A DNA stretch of 64,000 nt from Eonycteris spelaea (taxonomy: Eukaryota > Chordata > Mammalia > Chiroptera > Pteropodidae). The translations under genes were made by a program, and so were the position numbers. The stretch lies in NCBI GenBank assembly GCA_003508835.1, contig PUFA01000034.1, positions 2,444,501 to 2,508,500 of the forward strand, written 5' to 3'. Below, in pieces: positions 45,801-57,329 of the stretch; position 1 is the stretch's first letter; each line of letters starts with the position of its first letter. The notes beneath the pieces were generated by a model that was not told the DNA's origin, ran no database searches, and saw nothing but the letters and a program-made list of their open reading frames with translations.

Positions 45801-48205
45801 CTGGGCACGAGTTCTCAAGAGGCGTGGCTTTTTCATGCCCCCTTGGGCGGGCTGGCTCCTCCCACCCCCATTCCATTCTCCCCAAGCTGGGCAGCACCCT
45901 GATTACTTCCCTCCCCAAGGACCACCCACACCAGCCTGGGTGGAGCCACAAGCCTTGCTGGAGATTTGGGGTGCTGGAGGGGGCATGGCCCATTCAACTG
46001 CTAGTGGGGCCTTTCACTGCCTCCTCTCCTTCCTCCCCTTTCTGGGCTCCGCACACCAAACGGGTTTAAGAAGCCCACTTTCTCTTGATTTATTAAAAAG
46101 AGCAATTTCCTCTTTCCCCTGCCGTCTCCAGCCTTATCCAGAGCCTGAGCACTGTCTGCATCACCCCTGACTCCCAGGCTGTCCCCTGGGGCCACCCTGC
46201 AGCAGGAGAGGGCAGAGGGCAGGGCTGAGAGTCCAGCTTCCCTTCTCCATCCCCACAGCCTCTGCAGGAGCTGACCCTCACACATGAGAATCATGCTACC
46301 TCCCACCCCGTGCAAAGTGAAAGAGACTACAGTCCATTTTTATTTAAATGACAGTTCCTCCTTCCTGCTCCCCTTCCATCACTGCCCAGACCCATTAGGC
46401 TTTGAAAACAGGGAGCCCCCTCCCTGGTCCTGGTTACTTGCCACTGACCACAGCAGGCAGGCCTTGGGAACATTTTTATGGAGAAAAATGCAGGCCACGG
46501 AGCATGAGATACCATTTGTAATTCCTTTGTATGCTTATCGAAGGTTTGAGAAAGATATGAAACTCAGCCGGTCCTCCCTAAGGAAGTCCTTGCTCCCTAG
46601 CCTCACTTCTCACCCCTGGAGTCCGCGAATTTGACAGCACACCGCTACGTGGTGCCCTGGCAGTCGTGCCCTGCTCCCCCATCTAAGGAGCAGCCCTTCC
46701 CTGCAGCTCCGTCCCTGAGTCACCAGCCTCACTGGGGAAACTGCCAGGCGTGGGGAATCCATGTCCCCAGGCCCCCGTCCCTTTGAGGAAAACTGTCCTG
46801 TCCCTCAGGCCTTACAATGAGGCAGACTCAACCCCTGGTACCCTGGTGGGGTATTTGCCCCATGACCCCTCTTCCTGTGACCTGAGGTGGGCCACAGGCT
46901 CCCGTCCCAGGAGACGTGTTTCCCCTCCAGGCTCAGCACCCGCCTTTCTACCAACTGTGGTTCCTGTGACATGGTTGCAGCTTATCTTGGGGCCTCCTCA
47001 TCGGCCCGGATTGGGGGTTCTCGGCACCCTCCTTTGTTTCTAGCCCACCTTTGTTTCTAGCCCACCTTTGAGGAGCCATCCCACACGTTCCCCTGGCCGT
47101 GATCCCCCCACTGCTATTGGGGTGTGTCTCATTCTGCCCCGTGTCACCTGCTCGCTTCCCCCTTCCGCAGGTATGCTCTGATGTAGCAGAAATACACTCA
47201 TCTCATCGCTGCCCTAGATGCCACCTCCTCCCCATCCTCCCTGCCACCCCACGCAGGACGGGAGGTGTCCAGAGGGTGCACAGCACCCCCTTTCTCTCTT
47301 AGGTCCGGGTCCGTTTGAGTGACTCTTGTGAACTGGGCTGGTGTCCAGCATGAGCTCATCTGGTTGAAGGGGATGAGGTAGCACCTGGGTCCCCTACCTC
47401 AACTGCCACCCAGGACCCAGGAGCCGCTGACAGCAGCGGAGGTTGATCCCTTGGGCCGGCAGGCAGCTCGCACCCCCAGGCTGCTGTCACATGGTGCTGT
47501 TAAGCCGTGTCTCTTGTTGCCTATACTTTGCTTAAATAATAAAACTCTCCCTCCTTCCTTTGGGACCAAACCGTTGCAGGGGCTCTCGCGAGGAGCTGCT
47601 TGGAGAGGCCTGAGAGCAGCTACTTCCTCTCACCATGGGGCCCAGGCCAGGCGGGGAGGGGAGGAGGTGCTGTGCTGGCTGATGACCAGGAACCTGCAAA
47701 TCTGGTGAGCACAGAAAGGGACAGAACAGGGTGTCAGGGCCTGGATGTCCCCTGCTGAGGGCGGATGGTGGCCTTGCACTTTGGGACAGGCAGTGGCTGT
47801 GTCCTCCCCGAGGGGCAGCTCAGGAGATGTAAGACTGGTTCCCGGGCCGCGTGCCAAGCCCACTCCGCATGGCTCTCAGGCGTCCTGGGGGAACAGCATG
47901 TGGGTGCTGCGGGCACGGGTTGGCACAGCACTCCCCTCCCCACTTGCTCCCTTTCCGTCGCTTGCGATGAATTAGACTTAGTGTGTGTCTGGCTACGTGG
48001 ATTTCCAGATTCTGTGATCTAGTTTTAAACAAACTAATCCTCCAAAATCATCAAGTGACGTACAAAATATTCCTGTAAAAAACCTGCAAGTAATACCAAT
48101 AATCCGCACTCAGGTGAATAACCGCAGGAACATCACCTGGGACGCTTCGTCCCTCACGTACCGTGCTCGTCATCGCCCATGGCACAGATCTGATGAGCAG
48201 TTAGT
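42900..48205. other. Intergenic region between ECEL1 and fossil transposons
   Basis: No gene supported. I see MIR-like or L2-like traces at about 44640-44765 (reverse, ttcaaggtcacacggctagt) and 45260-45325 (forward, tgggtgaccttggccaatga). There is a two-copy 17-base repeat at 47031-47064 (cctttgtttctagccca). A possible LTR-like tail lies near 47515-47580 (aataataaaactctccctcc). Human has an ECEL1 pseudogene in the wider cluster, but I find no ECEL1-like exon here. Confidence 0.4.
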
Positions 48206-48209
48206 CATC

Positions 48210-49095
48210 ACTGGTGAAGCTTGCCCTGGGTGTCTGGTGCCCTGAGACGTTAGTAAATGACAACATGATATCCTCATGGTTAGCAAGGCATTTTAAAAGG
48301 AAGCTTCCAGCACATGAAGCCGAACCCCTGGAATTCTTCCCAGGGATGTTTCAAGTTATGTGCTGTTCAACCAGTACTTTTTGGTATTTCTCCAAGCGAT
48401 GATAAATATTTGCAAAGCACTTTTCAAGTTTCTTGCATAATGGCAGAAAACAAAAAAACACCTACCACCGGGCAAACACTTATTTTTTTTTCTGCTGCAG
48501 TAAAAATGGCAGAAACAATGAACAGAAAATGATCTGTCGACAAACCGAGAGGTATTTCTTTGTCAGCAAATACTGTTAGAAGACGTAGGGAAAACGCGGC
48601 CGTAGATTAGAAGAAAATGTTTGAGCAAATTGCCCAGTGTGGGAGGTTTGCTATACAGTTGGATGAAAGTACAGATGTTTCCGCCGCATCTCAGCTTAAG
48701 GTATTCACTGGCTTCTGTTTCGATAATGAAATACGCAAACTGCTTTTTTTGTGTGTGAGCCACTAAAAAGTGAGATACAGCAGAGAAGACGTATTCTCAA
48801 CAGTAAATGTCTTGTTTAATAAAAACAATGTCATATGGCGAAAACAGTGTTTAAGTGTACCCTTTGATGGAACAGCTACTCAGAAGGGATATTTATTTTA
48901 AAAGATTCCGGATGACGAAAAGGTGCAGAGGCAGCAAACAGCACTTAGGAAACTCACCCCGTCGTCCATCCACAGTCAAACCATTGCAGGAAAGAATTAG
49001 AAGACTGAGGCACGGGAAATGCTGTAGGAGCCATCAGTGGCACTAACTGTATAAAACCAAGAGTGTTCCTCATAGAGCAGAAGCCTCGTGATACT
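48210..49095 (+). pseudogene. Fossil hAT (Charlie-type) transposase
   Basis: Broken reading frames in order resemble hAT transposases related to the ZBED/FAM200 group. About 48270-48350 resembles the region after the BED finger (HFKRKLPAHEAEPLEFF). At 48430-48530 it reads KKTPTTGQTLIFFSAAVKMA, and at 48630-48740 FAIQLDESTDVSAASQLKVF, which carries the conserved Q-L-D-E-S-T-D motif with its catalytic Asp. Frame changes and stops separate the blocks. The remainder to about 49095 is weaker. It is a dead DNA transposon; terminal inverted repeats were not found. Confidence 0.75.
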
Positions 49096-49645
49096 TAGTA
49101 ACACGGTGGTCAGGAGGGAGGAGGACACTGACCTCTACCCCACTAGGTTCTTTCAGCTGGTCTAATAAGAAAATAGATATGAGACAGATTAATAAGAGAA
49201 AGATGACCAAATGCCATTGCATACGAATGGGAACCCCACGCACAAGGGTCAGAGACCCCACAGATATGAGAGGTTCAGAGGCAGGAAAGGAAAAATGAGG
49301 TGCATATGCCATTCTGAGCGAAGGATGAGGTGAAGTGCCTGGGGCTTCAGCAGGGAGGAAGGACATTTGCAGGACAATAAGAAGAGCAGATGTTCAGTAA
49401 TTAGAAATTTGTCCTGCTCTATAGTTAGGTCATAAAAAGTTATTTCTGGTGATAACTCTTATTACAGGCAAGGCCCCTAATTTAAATTCTTTAAGGGAGT
49501 GGTAAATTTTCCCATGATCCCGCAGGGTCTTGGTTGCCTGCCGCTCAAGACAACCCACGTGCCAAAGCGGCGCACGTTGGGGAGGCCTGTGATGAACCCC
49601 TTCAGTTCTGCCTTTGAAACTTCCTGAGAAGTTTCACATTCCAGA
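49096..49645 (-). mobile_element. Probable ERV LTR, minus orientation
   Basis: On the minus strand the segment begins TGTGAAACTTCTC and later has CTTATTAATCTGTCTCATAT, then CTTATTAGACCAGCTGAAAG and AACCTAG, a pattern I associate with ERV1-type LTRs. A minus-strand integrase remnant lies downstream at 51.2-51.5 kb, consistent with a 3' LTR. No AATAAA is seen, so the call is tentative. Confidence 0.35.
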
Positions 49646-50743
49646 AATTGGGTTGATAGGTCGTTGCGTATCTCATTAAACCAGCCTCAGTCTCAAGAAT
49701 AGGTCGGTTCAGTTAAACAGTTTTGTCTCATTTCAGGAGGTGATGACGGTGGGCCCCCTGCCCTGGTACACGCAGTCAGGTACTTAGTAAGAGGCATCTC
49801 TATAAAAACGAAAGGAAAACAAAGGTTAGTGATGGGAGCAGAACTTGTCATCCCGGGGTCTGAGTGCAGAAGGCAGGCCGTGAGGACTCTAGATGCGTGG
49901 CTCCAAGCGTCCCCAGGTGGAGGAAGGCGGCAGTGACGGTCTGGTCGTGTCCCGGTTTGCAGTTTGGATGTCTCTGGTGATCCTTCTGCGACAGGCATGA
50001 GGGCTGTCGTGGTGGTGGTTGCTCTGAAGTTTACATCGAGTTGTCCTACTTCTGCTTGCGTGGGTTGGGAAGAGGACACTTTTAGTTCTCAATGATCTCA
50101 AGTCAAAGGATGGAGGAAAAAATTGGAAATATTAGTTTGGAGAGTCACAGCCAGACATTGGAGAAAACTCGAATTCAGGATCCAGCCTAGTTTATAGGTA
50201 AAAACAAAATCTCGAAAGATAAGAAACAGCGCTAGAATCTAATATTCGCAAGTGTTTCCTGCAATATAATTTTTCTCTCTAAGAGTACCCCTATTTTTAC
50301 CAAAGATATCCAAATTAGAACTCATTGATTTAAAATAAATCCAGTTTCAATAAACTTGGCCTATTATTTGTACAAATACAACAAGACTAGCAATTAATTG
50401 ATGATATAAGTTCTTTTAAATCTGCTTTGCTAGAATTTTTCGTAAGGAATCTTCTCTTGAGGCCAGAAAAGCCAAGGCAAGGACTTAGAATCAGACTTCA
50501 CCTTCAGTACCTATAGATTCGGGTGAGTTCCTCTTTTCTTAGCATCACCAAAGTCCCTAGATATTCCTGCACCTGCCAAAAAGTGACCTTCTTTACTCAC
50601 TCAGTAAGGCTGCCGGGAAACCTGTAGGCAAGGTACCGGGCCAATATTTCCAAGGTCCTTCCGTCCTTCTTTCCTTCCTTCCTTCCTTCCTTCCTTCCTT
50701 CCTTCCTTCCTTCCTTCCTTCCTTCCTTCCTTCCTTCCTTCCT

Positions 50744-50807
<64 letters not shown>

Positions 50808-51229
50808 GCGCCTGTAAGTCAATCCTAATGTCTTAAAGCTGTCTGGTCATATCTGAGTCTATGCATGCCTCTCTCAAATATGATATCCCAGTCAAAACCT
50901 TGGTGGTAGAACCAGTTTCTAATTGTGTCCTGTTACAAGGAGAACTTGATTTTTTTGAACTTCCGCAAATAACAATATTTCCATGAAAATAAAAATACAG
51001 AGTTTCTGAATTCTGGAGGGATTAAGTAGGAAGAAAGAGATAACTGTTTCAATTCTACTTACAAAAAGGTATAATTTACCACATTTCTATAAGTCATAGT
51101 TTAAGAGAAGCAGTTTCCTTGTATCTGGAAAAACAAAAAGGTTAAATCACCAGCAACATTTCAAACAAATGGCCATAAAAGTTTTAATTATCTTCATCAG
51201 TTCATTCAGTCCTGCATAATTAATGCTTT
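49646..51229 (-). other. Unassigned interior of minus-strand ERV fragment, with microsatellite
   Basis: Between the LTR-like segment and the integrase remnant. It should hold env if the element is a provirus, but I recognise no env motif. It is interrupted by the microsatellite at 50670-50803. Confidence 0.3.
50670..50803. repeat. (CCTT)n(TC)n microsatellite
   Basis: About 75 bases of CCTT tetramers continue directly into about 58 bases of TC dinucleotides, nearly perfect. Homopurine on the minus strand, so triplex (H-DNA) formation is possible. High perfection implies length variability. Confidence 0.95.
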
Positions 51230-51500
51230 TTGGTTTTTTTTGCTTGAATCCAGTTTTTCCATTAGTTCTCTCCACCTTGCCTGATGTTTGAGGGTGACAG
51301 GGTCTGTGATAATTTCAAGAAGTTCATAAGGCTTTCTGTCAAGACTCGTATGATTTGCTCAGTGAAGTGGGTGCCTCAATCACGAGCGGTTGTGGAAGGT
51401 GGACCCCAAGAAGAAAACCATCTTCTAATGCAGTTTCTTTGCCACTGTTGAGGGCATCGGCCTGGCAGCAGTGGGGTCTTCAACCCATCCGGGAAATACA
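51230..51500 (-). pseudogene. ERV integrase remnant
   Basis: Minus-strand reading gives degraded retroviral integrase text. A clear piece is CHPQTSGKVERTNG, the conserved segment near the end of the catalytic core. Upstream pieces correspond to the region around the second catalytic Asp. The frame is broken by stops and shifts. It belongs to an ERV1/gamma-type element, opposite in orientation to the provirus at 57-63 kb. Confidence 0.65.
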
Positions 51501-51509
51501 CGTATAGGT

Positions 51510-51575
51510 ATGAATGTGTGTGTGTCTATGTATATATATGTATATACAAACACATACGTACACACACACACACAT
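51510..51575. repeat. TG/TA/CA simple repeat
   Basis: tgtgtgtgtctatgtatata followed by cacacacacacac: alternating purine-pyrimidine tract of about 65 bases. Confidence 0.8.
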
Positions 51576-51579
51576 ATTG

Positions 51580-53170
51580 TATATAAAGAACATATTGATT
51601 ACTCATACTAAGTAGCAGTTGAATGAAGCCCAGCTTACATGTACAATGGTGGGTGAAGGAATGTAAAAACCTAAAAATGTGGTTGGCCAGGGAGCAGGGA
51701 AGGAGCAAGCTGTGCCCTGGGTTGCCCATAGCCCTACTTGTTTACTTTACGGTCCCTATTTACCCACATTAGTTCCTCCCAAGGGAAAATAAAGCGAGCG
51801 AGACAGAGGACATACCCCCTGCCATCTGACCTTTGATTTGAAGACAGGCAGGAGGGCAACTCCCCATACAAGATGTCCATGGCCTTGCCCATAAGGTGTC
51901 TAGTCCTTCACGGTGATCAAGAAGCAGATGCTTTGGCACAATAAGTGTTTTAGCGACTGATGTGTGTGGACACTGCAGATTGGATACCCGTGGCGAATAG
52001 TCACGCTTCAAAGGACACGATGTCGAGAAATGGGCAAAAGCACGTGATGGCGAGGGGAGGGCCCCCTCCCCTATAACCACAGGTGACTGGTTTGGCAGAA
52101 TGAAAGAAAGGTGTCCTTAAGGAACAGATAAAATTACGAACTAGAAAACCTTTGGTCGGACAGACAAAGGTGCTTTCCCAGTGCACTCAAATGACCAGCC
52201 CACGGGACCTACTGATGCATGCGCCGGCTGGGCCCGCAGCCTGGGGGACCCCGAATAGTAAAGTCGTGGAGGAGGGGGATCCAGCCACAGTGCCAATGCT
52301 TCCGTGGGCTCGCGGGCCCAGCCGCGAGGGCACCAAGCCTTGCCATCTCTGGAACCGGGACCGTTTACTGGACTCTGCGATGGGAGGGTCAGCCGAGAGG
52401 GGGCAGTCACTTCACACCCCCAGTGGGGGAGAGCTGCTCATTCTCTCCTTGGGCCCTGTCATCCTAATGCAAGCGAGGCCTGGGGACCCCTGCTATACAC
52501 AGACCAGGACACGCGCCATCCAGAGAGGAGCAGGTAGGAGTCCTGGTCTGGCACGTCTCCCTCCCGGTCACCTCCTCACACCAGACAGCACCCCCTCCCC
52601 CCAACATGACACACACCAAACCCAGGGCTGCGGCCACTATGACGTCTAAATGTCAGGCTAAGATTAATGCTCCTAGGAGAACTCATCCAAGTTTCCATTA
52701 AACAGCTACCTTTCTGCTCTTCAATTTCTGCTCTTCCTGTGGCATCCGGTTACTGGTGGGCACCTGTGCCATCATCCAAACGGAGTGTTGTTTTTATATC
52801 AGATAAATGTGCTGATAGTTCGCTGTTAGCACCTATAAAAACTCAAGTAAATGGCCTAGGTAACCCGACCCAAAGCCTTCTGATCACATACCACGTGGTC
52901 CGAGCTCCTCCTCCACCAGCTCCCCATCCCTCAGCATTTTCCTCCTCTGGTGCAGCTGCTGGCCACCAATAGGAGCTGACTGCTGCCTCAGGGCCCCTGC
53001 GGGTCCCTCTCCTTGCTCAAGGCCGCCCGCCTTCAGTCCTGGCAGGCCTGTCGGCTCCCCAGGGAGGCCCTGCCGGACCTGCCGATCCGCGATCTCTTTC
53101 CCCTCTCTCACTCATCACATTCTGTACCCCACATACTAGAAATGATTTTTCCCCCTAGAACATATCAGTA
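51580..53170. other. Region 3' of the alkaline phosphatase gene
   Basis: No gene supported. A plus-strand open frame at 52667-52972 lacks a known domain. Some of this may be ERV or LTR sequence, but I cannot name it. Confidence 0.35.
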
Positions 53171-53193
53171 CGAGAATTACATCGTATGAACAG

Positions 53194-53199
53194 TTTATT
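53194..53199 (-). terminator. Alkaline phosphatase polyadenylation signal
   Basis: TTTATT on the plus strand is AATAAA on the minus strand, about 690 bases after the stop codon. The surrounding 130 bases are repeated at the right end of the window. Confidence 0.75.
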
Positions 53200-53886
53200 G
53201 GTTATTCCTTTGTCTCTCCTGGAAGAGCCCACTAGGCTACGGAGACTCTCCTGTTCACAAACCTCTGCCCAGAGGGCCTCTGGGTGGGGGCAAGGCTGCT
53301 TTGGGCTGCGGGCCCTGCACCCATGGCTTCCCAAAGCTCCTTGGTTCTCCCAGCCTGGATGGGCATTGGGGAGTGACCAGCCCAGTGTCTGGTTGACTTG
53401 GGACAAGTCTCTCCTTTCGTGTCTCCATCCATTCCTGTGTGTCAGGATGGGTGGTGGGGTAGCAGGCAGGGAGGGGCAGGAGCAGGGCTATGTGCCAAAG
53501 ACGCCCTGGGCATCCCGTCCCAGCAACCTCCTCAGCCACCAAGGTGCCTGAAGGGACAGTTGCAGAGTGACAGGAGGCCGCCTCTCAGGGCACCTGGACT
53601 CACGCTCGATTCTCGGAGGATCCGGCGATGGGGGCGGGGAGTCCAGGGCGGACCCGGCAGGACCGTGGGTGCAGCAGGAAAGCCTCCGCCTCCGCGGTGC
53701 CAGCGGCCCCCACGGGGAGGGTGGGGCGTCGCTGCGCCCACTTGCTGACAACAGGTCAGGACTGAGAGGAGATGGAGGCTGTGGGCGGCCTGTGGTTGAA
53801 CCCGGGGAGGCGAGCGTGAGACCCAACGATGGGGCGAGGGCTTAGAGGGGTGGACACCCTGTGGCGGTGGTGGGGGGGGCGGGCGG

Positions 53887-56745
53887 TCAGAGCGCAACGA
53901 CCCCCAGCAGCGCCGCAGCCAGCAGAGCCAGCGACGGGCCGGCCACTCGCCCGGGGTGCGCAGCGTTGGCGGGGGACACCAGGCCACAGTCCGCGTAGGG
54001 CTCCAGGCAGGCGGCAAAGGCCATGACGTGCGCCACGAAGCTCTGCTCCTGCACGCCGTGCACCAGGTGCGCCTGCGGGCCGCGCGCGAACACCGCCACG
54101 TCTTCTCCGCCGTGGGTCTCCGACGCCACGGGCACGGCCGCCTGCTGCCGGTACTCGGGGTTCGCTGGCCAGAGGGTGCAGGTTCAGACGGGGCGGGGGG
54201 TGGGGGCCCGGGGGGGACGCCGCCCTCGCCCTCGCTCCTCACTGTGCTCCACCCGGCCCGGCGCACTCACCGCTCTGGCTGTCGCTGACGGGGGACCGGG
54301 AGCCCCCGCTGAGCGAGAAGCCGGGGCCATTGCCGTAAAGGAGCGAGGTGTAGGCCTTGTCGTCCGATGCTTTCTCTGGGGCCAGCCCTGCGGGGGGGGG
54401 GGGGGACCCGTGACGCAATGGCACCGACCGCCGCTCTGCAGCGCCCCCCGTGTGCTCGGCCACGGCTCTCCTCGCCTAGCCGGTGGCTGGATCCGCACGG
54501 GGACCCCGCAAGGCCCTCGCTGTTATGACCCGTGTGACAGCCGAGCAAACAGGGGGCCACGTCCTAAGGCCCGGCCGCGCCGCGCCCCCGGCCTACCGAA
54601 CACGGAGCTCCCGCGCAGCGGGTAGCCCCCGAACGTGAAGACGTGCGAGTGGTCCGCGGTGACGAGCGTCAGGGTGTCCTTCTCGCTTGTGAGCTGGCCG
54701 GCCCTGTCAATGGCGTCGTCGAAGCTGACCGTCTCGGTCAGCGCCAGCTGGGCTTTGCTCTCGTGATGGCCGTGGTCAATGCGGCCCCCTGCAGAGCGAC
54801 CGCGGGGCGGTGGGTGCCCGGGCTCGGCCCTGAGCCCCCGGGGCGCTCTGCGCGGCGGGGCCCCGCTCACCCTCCACGAAGAGGTAGAAGCCGCGGGCGC
54901 TCCTGCTCAGCAGGCGCAGGGCGGCCTCCGTCATCTCCGCCAGCGTCGGGTCCTGCTCGCGGTCCCGGTACAGCTCGTACTTCATGTCTTTCGGCTCGAA
55001 GAGGCCTGTGGGCAGGGGGTGTGGGCGGGGCCGGTGCGCACTGCGCCCTCGCTGGGCCACCCCGTCCCGCAGGGCCCGGAGGACCCCGAGGACCCGAGGA
55101 CCCGGAGGGCAGGGCCGGAAGGCGGTGCGGGTGGGGCCCTTACCCATGAGGTGCGTCACGGAGGGGTCCTGGGACGCCTGGATGAGCGCCGTTCGGTTCC
55201 ACACGTACCGGGCACCCTGGGAGGGGCGGGACCGAGCCTCAGCCCTCCACCGTCTCTCGTCGGGCGGCAGCCCTGCCCTGGTCCCTGCTCTGCCCCTGCA
55301 CCCGGGAGCCCCCCTCACCTGGCGCTTGGCCTGCCACTCCTGCACCAGGTTGCGGCCGTCCAGCCTGACTCCACTCTGCGCAGCGTCATTCGGGTACTCG
55401 GGGTCTGGGGTCCCCTTGGGAAACATGTACTGGCGGCCTCCACCCAGGATCACCTGGGCCAGAGCATGAGGGCCCGTGGGCTTGGGGCCTGGCAGGCCCT
55501 TTCTCCCCGCGCCCCCCCCCCAGGTCTGTGGAGTGGCCCGAATGATGTGCCCTCTACACCCCCGAGAGCCCAGACACCCAGCAGGCCCCAGGGCTCCGAC
55601 TGTGGGTCGCCTGGGACTGTGGCCAGTGAGGGGCCCAGCCCCTCCGCGCGGGTCCCCGTGGCCCTTCCTGACGCACGTCGATGTCCACGTTGGAGATGAG
55701 CTGCGTGGCGATGTCCTGGCAGCCGTCCCTCAGCGCCCCGGCGGGCATGTCCGCGTCGGAGTACCAGTCGCGGTTCACCGTGTGTGCGTAGGTGCCGGCC
55801 GGTGACGCGTGCTGCACCCGCGTCGTGGTCACCACGCCCACCGACTTCCCTGAGGGAGGCAGAGGTCAGGGGGGGCCACCGAGGTCTTTGAGCCTGACCC
55901 CTGCCCGCGAAGGAGGCCCAAAGCCCACCTGCTTTCTTGGCCCGGGTCATCACGGAGATGACCTCGTTGCCACGTGTCGTGTTGCACTGGTTGAAGCGGG
56001 CGGCCGCACTCACACCGATGGTCATGTAGTTGGCCTTGACCCCACACAGGTAGGCCGTGGCTGTGCCTGCACTGTCGGGCACGTTTCTGTCCACGTTGTA
56101 CGTCTGAGGACAGAGATGCCCTCAGCTCCACTCTGGTCAGACACCCAGGTCAAGGACAGTCCCTGGGCCGCTAAGTCAGGCCCCAGCCCTCTGGCCTTAC
56201 TCCCAGCCCCGCCCACCGCACCCTGTGGTGTGGGGCTCCCTGGGGCCTGCAGCCTTTACCTTGGACAGAGCCAGGTATGGGAACTGGTCCATGACCAGGG
56301 GGGTCTCAGGTCCCAGCTTGCCTTTCCCCTGCCCCTTCAGGATTCGGGCGGTCGTCACTGTGGGCAACCCCATACCTGAAGGAGCAGAACCTCGTCAGGC
56401 GTGAGTCCGCCGTGCTGGCCCGCCTCAGGGCAGCCTTGGTGCCAGGCGGGTGGGCATGAGGGCCGGACAGGCCCCGCACACTCACCGTCCCCCAAGAAGA
56501 TAATGAGGTTCTTGGCGGCCGTCTGGATGGGCTGCAGCTTCTTGGCAGTGTCTAGGGCCTGGGCTGCCTGGCGGTTCCAGAAGGCTGGGTCTTCCTCCTC
56601 AACTGGCCGAGGGGAGAGGGGACCGGGTCAGCCCTGGGGAGCACCCTGTGTGTGGGGAGTGGCTGGGAGGCACCTTGTTACCTGGGGTGAGGCCGAGGGA
56701 GAGCCGTAGCCCCAGGCCCAGCAGCAGCACCCGGGCTCCCTGCAT
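53887..56745 (-). CDS. ALPI: Tissue-specific alkaline phosphatase (ALPI/ALPP group), 11 exons, intact
   Basis: A GPI-anchored phosphomonoesterase of the cell surface. Exons (minus): 56745-56682, 56602-56486, 56375-56260, 56103-55929, 55849-55677, 55453-55319, 55216-55144, 55005-54871, 54788-54597, 54387-54271, 54164-53887. All are GT-AG and in phase, giving 524 residues. There is a signal peptide ([18 protein letters not shown]). Catalytic Ser110 sits in [14 protein letters not shown]. Metal ligands are in FLGDG (Asp60), GRIDHGHH (Asp334, His338), TADHSH (Asp375, His376) and ETHGGED (His450). The C-terminus, NAAHPG then a hydrophobic tail, fits a GPI signal. Synteny places it in the ALPI/ALPP/ALPG cluster. 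Residues are mixed: ETHGGED is ALPI-like, while HHESKA and PEYRQQ are more ALPP-like. So the symbol is provisional. Confidence 0.93.
54392..54405 (+). repeat. G14 homopolymer at a splice acceptor
   Basis: On the gene strand it is C14, directly before GCAG of the exon 10 acceptor (exon start 54387), so it acts as the polypyrimidine tract of that intron. Prone to length error and polymorphism. Confidence 0.85.
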
Positions 56746-56754
56746 GCCTGTGGG

Positions 56755-57130
56755 ACGGCGGCAAGGTGGCGGGCTGGGACTCTGGAGGGGCTGGGACCCC
56801 GCTGAGGCTGGAACCTGGGCGAGGCTGAGGCGCCAGAGTTCCAGCTGCAGTACAAGCTGCCTGGGCCTAAATCAGGGGAGGACTTTATCCCTGGCTGTCA
56901 AAGGTTTCATGTCCCTCCCTGTTACCGAGGCAGCTGCCCTGACAGCGCCCAGGCCCTGCTGGGCGTGTCTAAATCTCGGGGCACATTTGCTGGCAAAGGC
57001 AGAGCCATCTCTCTCAGGAAAGTTCGAAGTGTCTCTCCATGATAGGGCGTGGACAGGCAGCAGACACCCTCTGGGTGAGGAAGGTCAGACCACACCCAAT
57101 CTTTAGCTCCCGAAGTTTGGGGGACCCTCA
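56755..57130 (-). promoter_or_regulatory. Alkaline phosphatase 5' flank
   Basis: On the minus strand GGGATAAAGTCC (around 56884-56895) is a TATA-like sequence about 140 bases upstream of the start codon. It is preceded by TTGACAGCC and CCTTTGACAG, a TCF/HNF4-like run. Similar compact TATA-containing promoters are known in this gene family. Assignment is by motif only. Confidence 0.4.
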
Positions 57131-57329
57131 CTCCTTCGTTCACCTCCTTTGTGCGGTATTTTCTGAGAGCCGGTTGGGAATAGACTCAGTTCTGGGTGCT
57201 GAGGGAGGTGGACGAAAGTGGGTGCTATGGAAAGTAACCTCAGAGTGTGATCTGATGATAAATTCCCACCTAGGCAGGTCACGGTGGGCAGTCACACCCC
57301 AGGCATACGACTTGTTTAGGAAAAGGTTT

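Noticed and set aside
47450..47600. LTR end with AATAAA near 47535
   Set aside because: The text resembles ERV LTR tails, but no borders or partner LTR were found, so it is only mentioned within the intergenic entry.
42900..48205. ECEL1 pseudogene copy, as found in the human cluster
   Set aside because: No ECEL1-like exon text (HELTH, NAYY or CSVW regions) is visible here.
50601..50822. Arg/Glu/Lys repeat protein or CRISPR-like repeat array
   Set aside because: It is the (CCTT)n(TC)n microsatellite read on the minus strand; no spacers.
52667..52972. 101-residue plus-strand open frame
   Set aside because: No recognised domain; flanked by non-coding sequence and possible retroviral remains.
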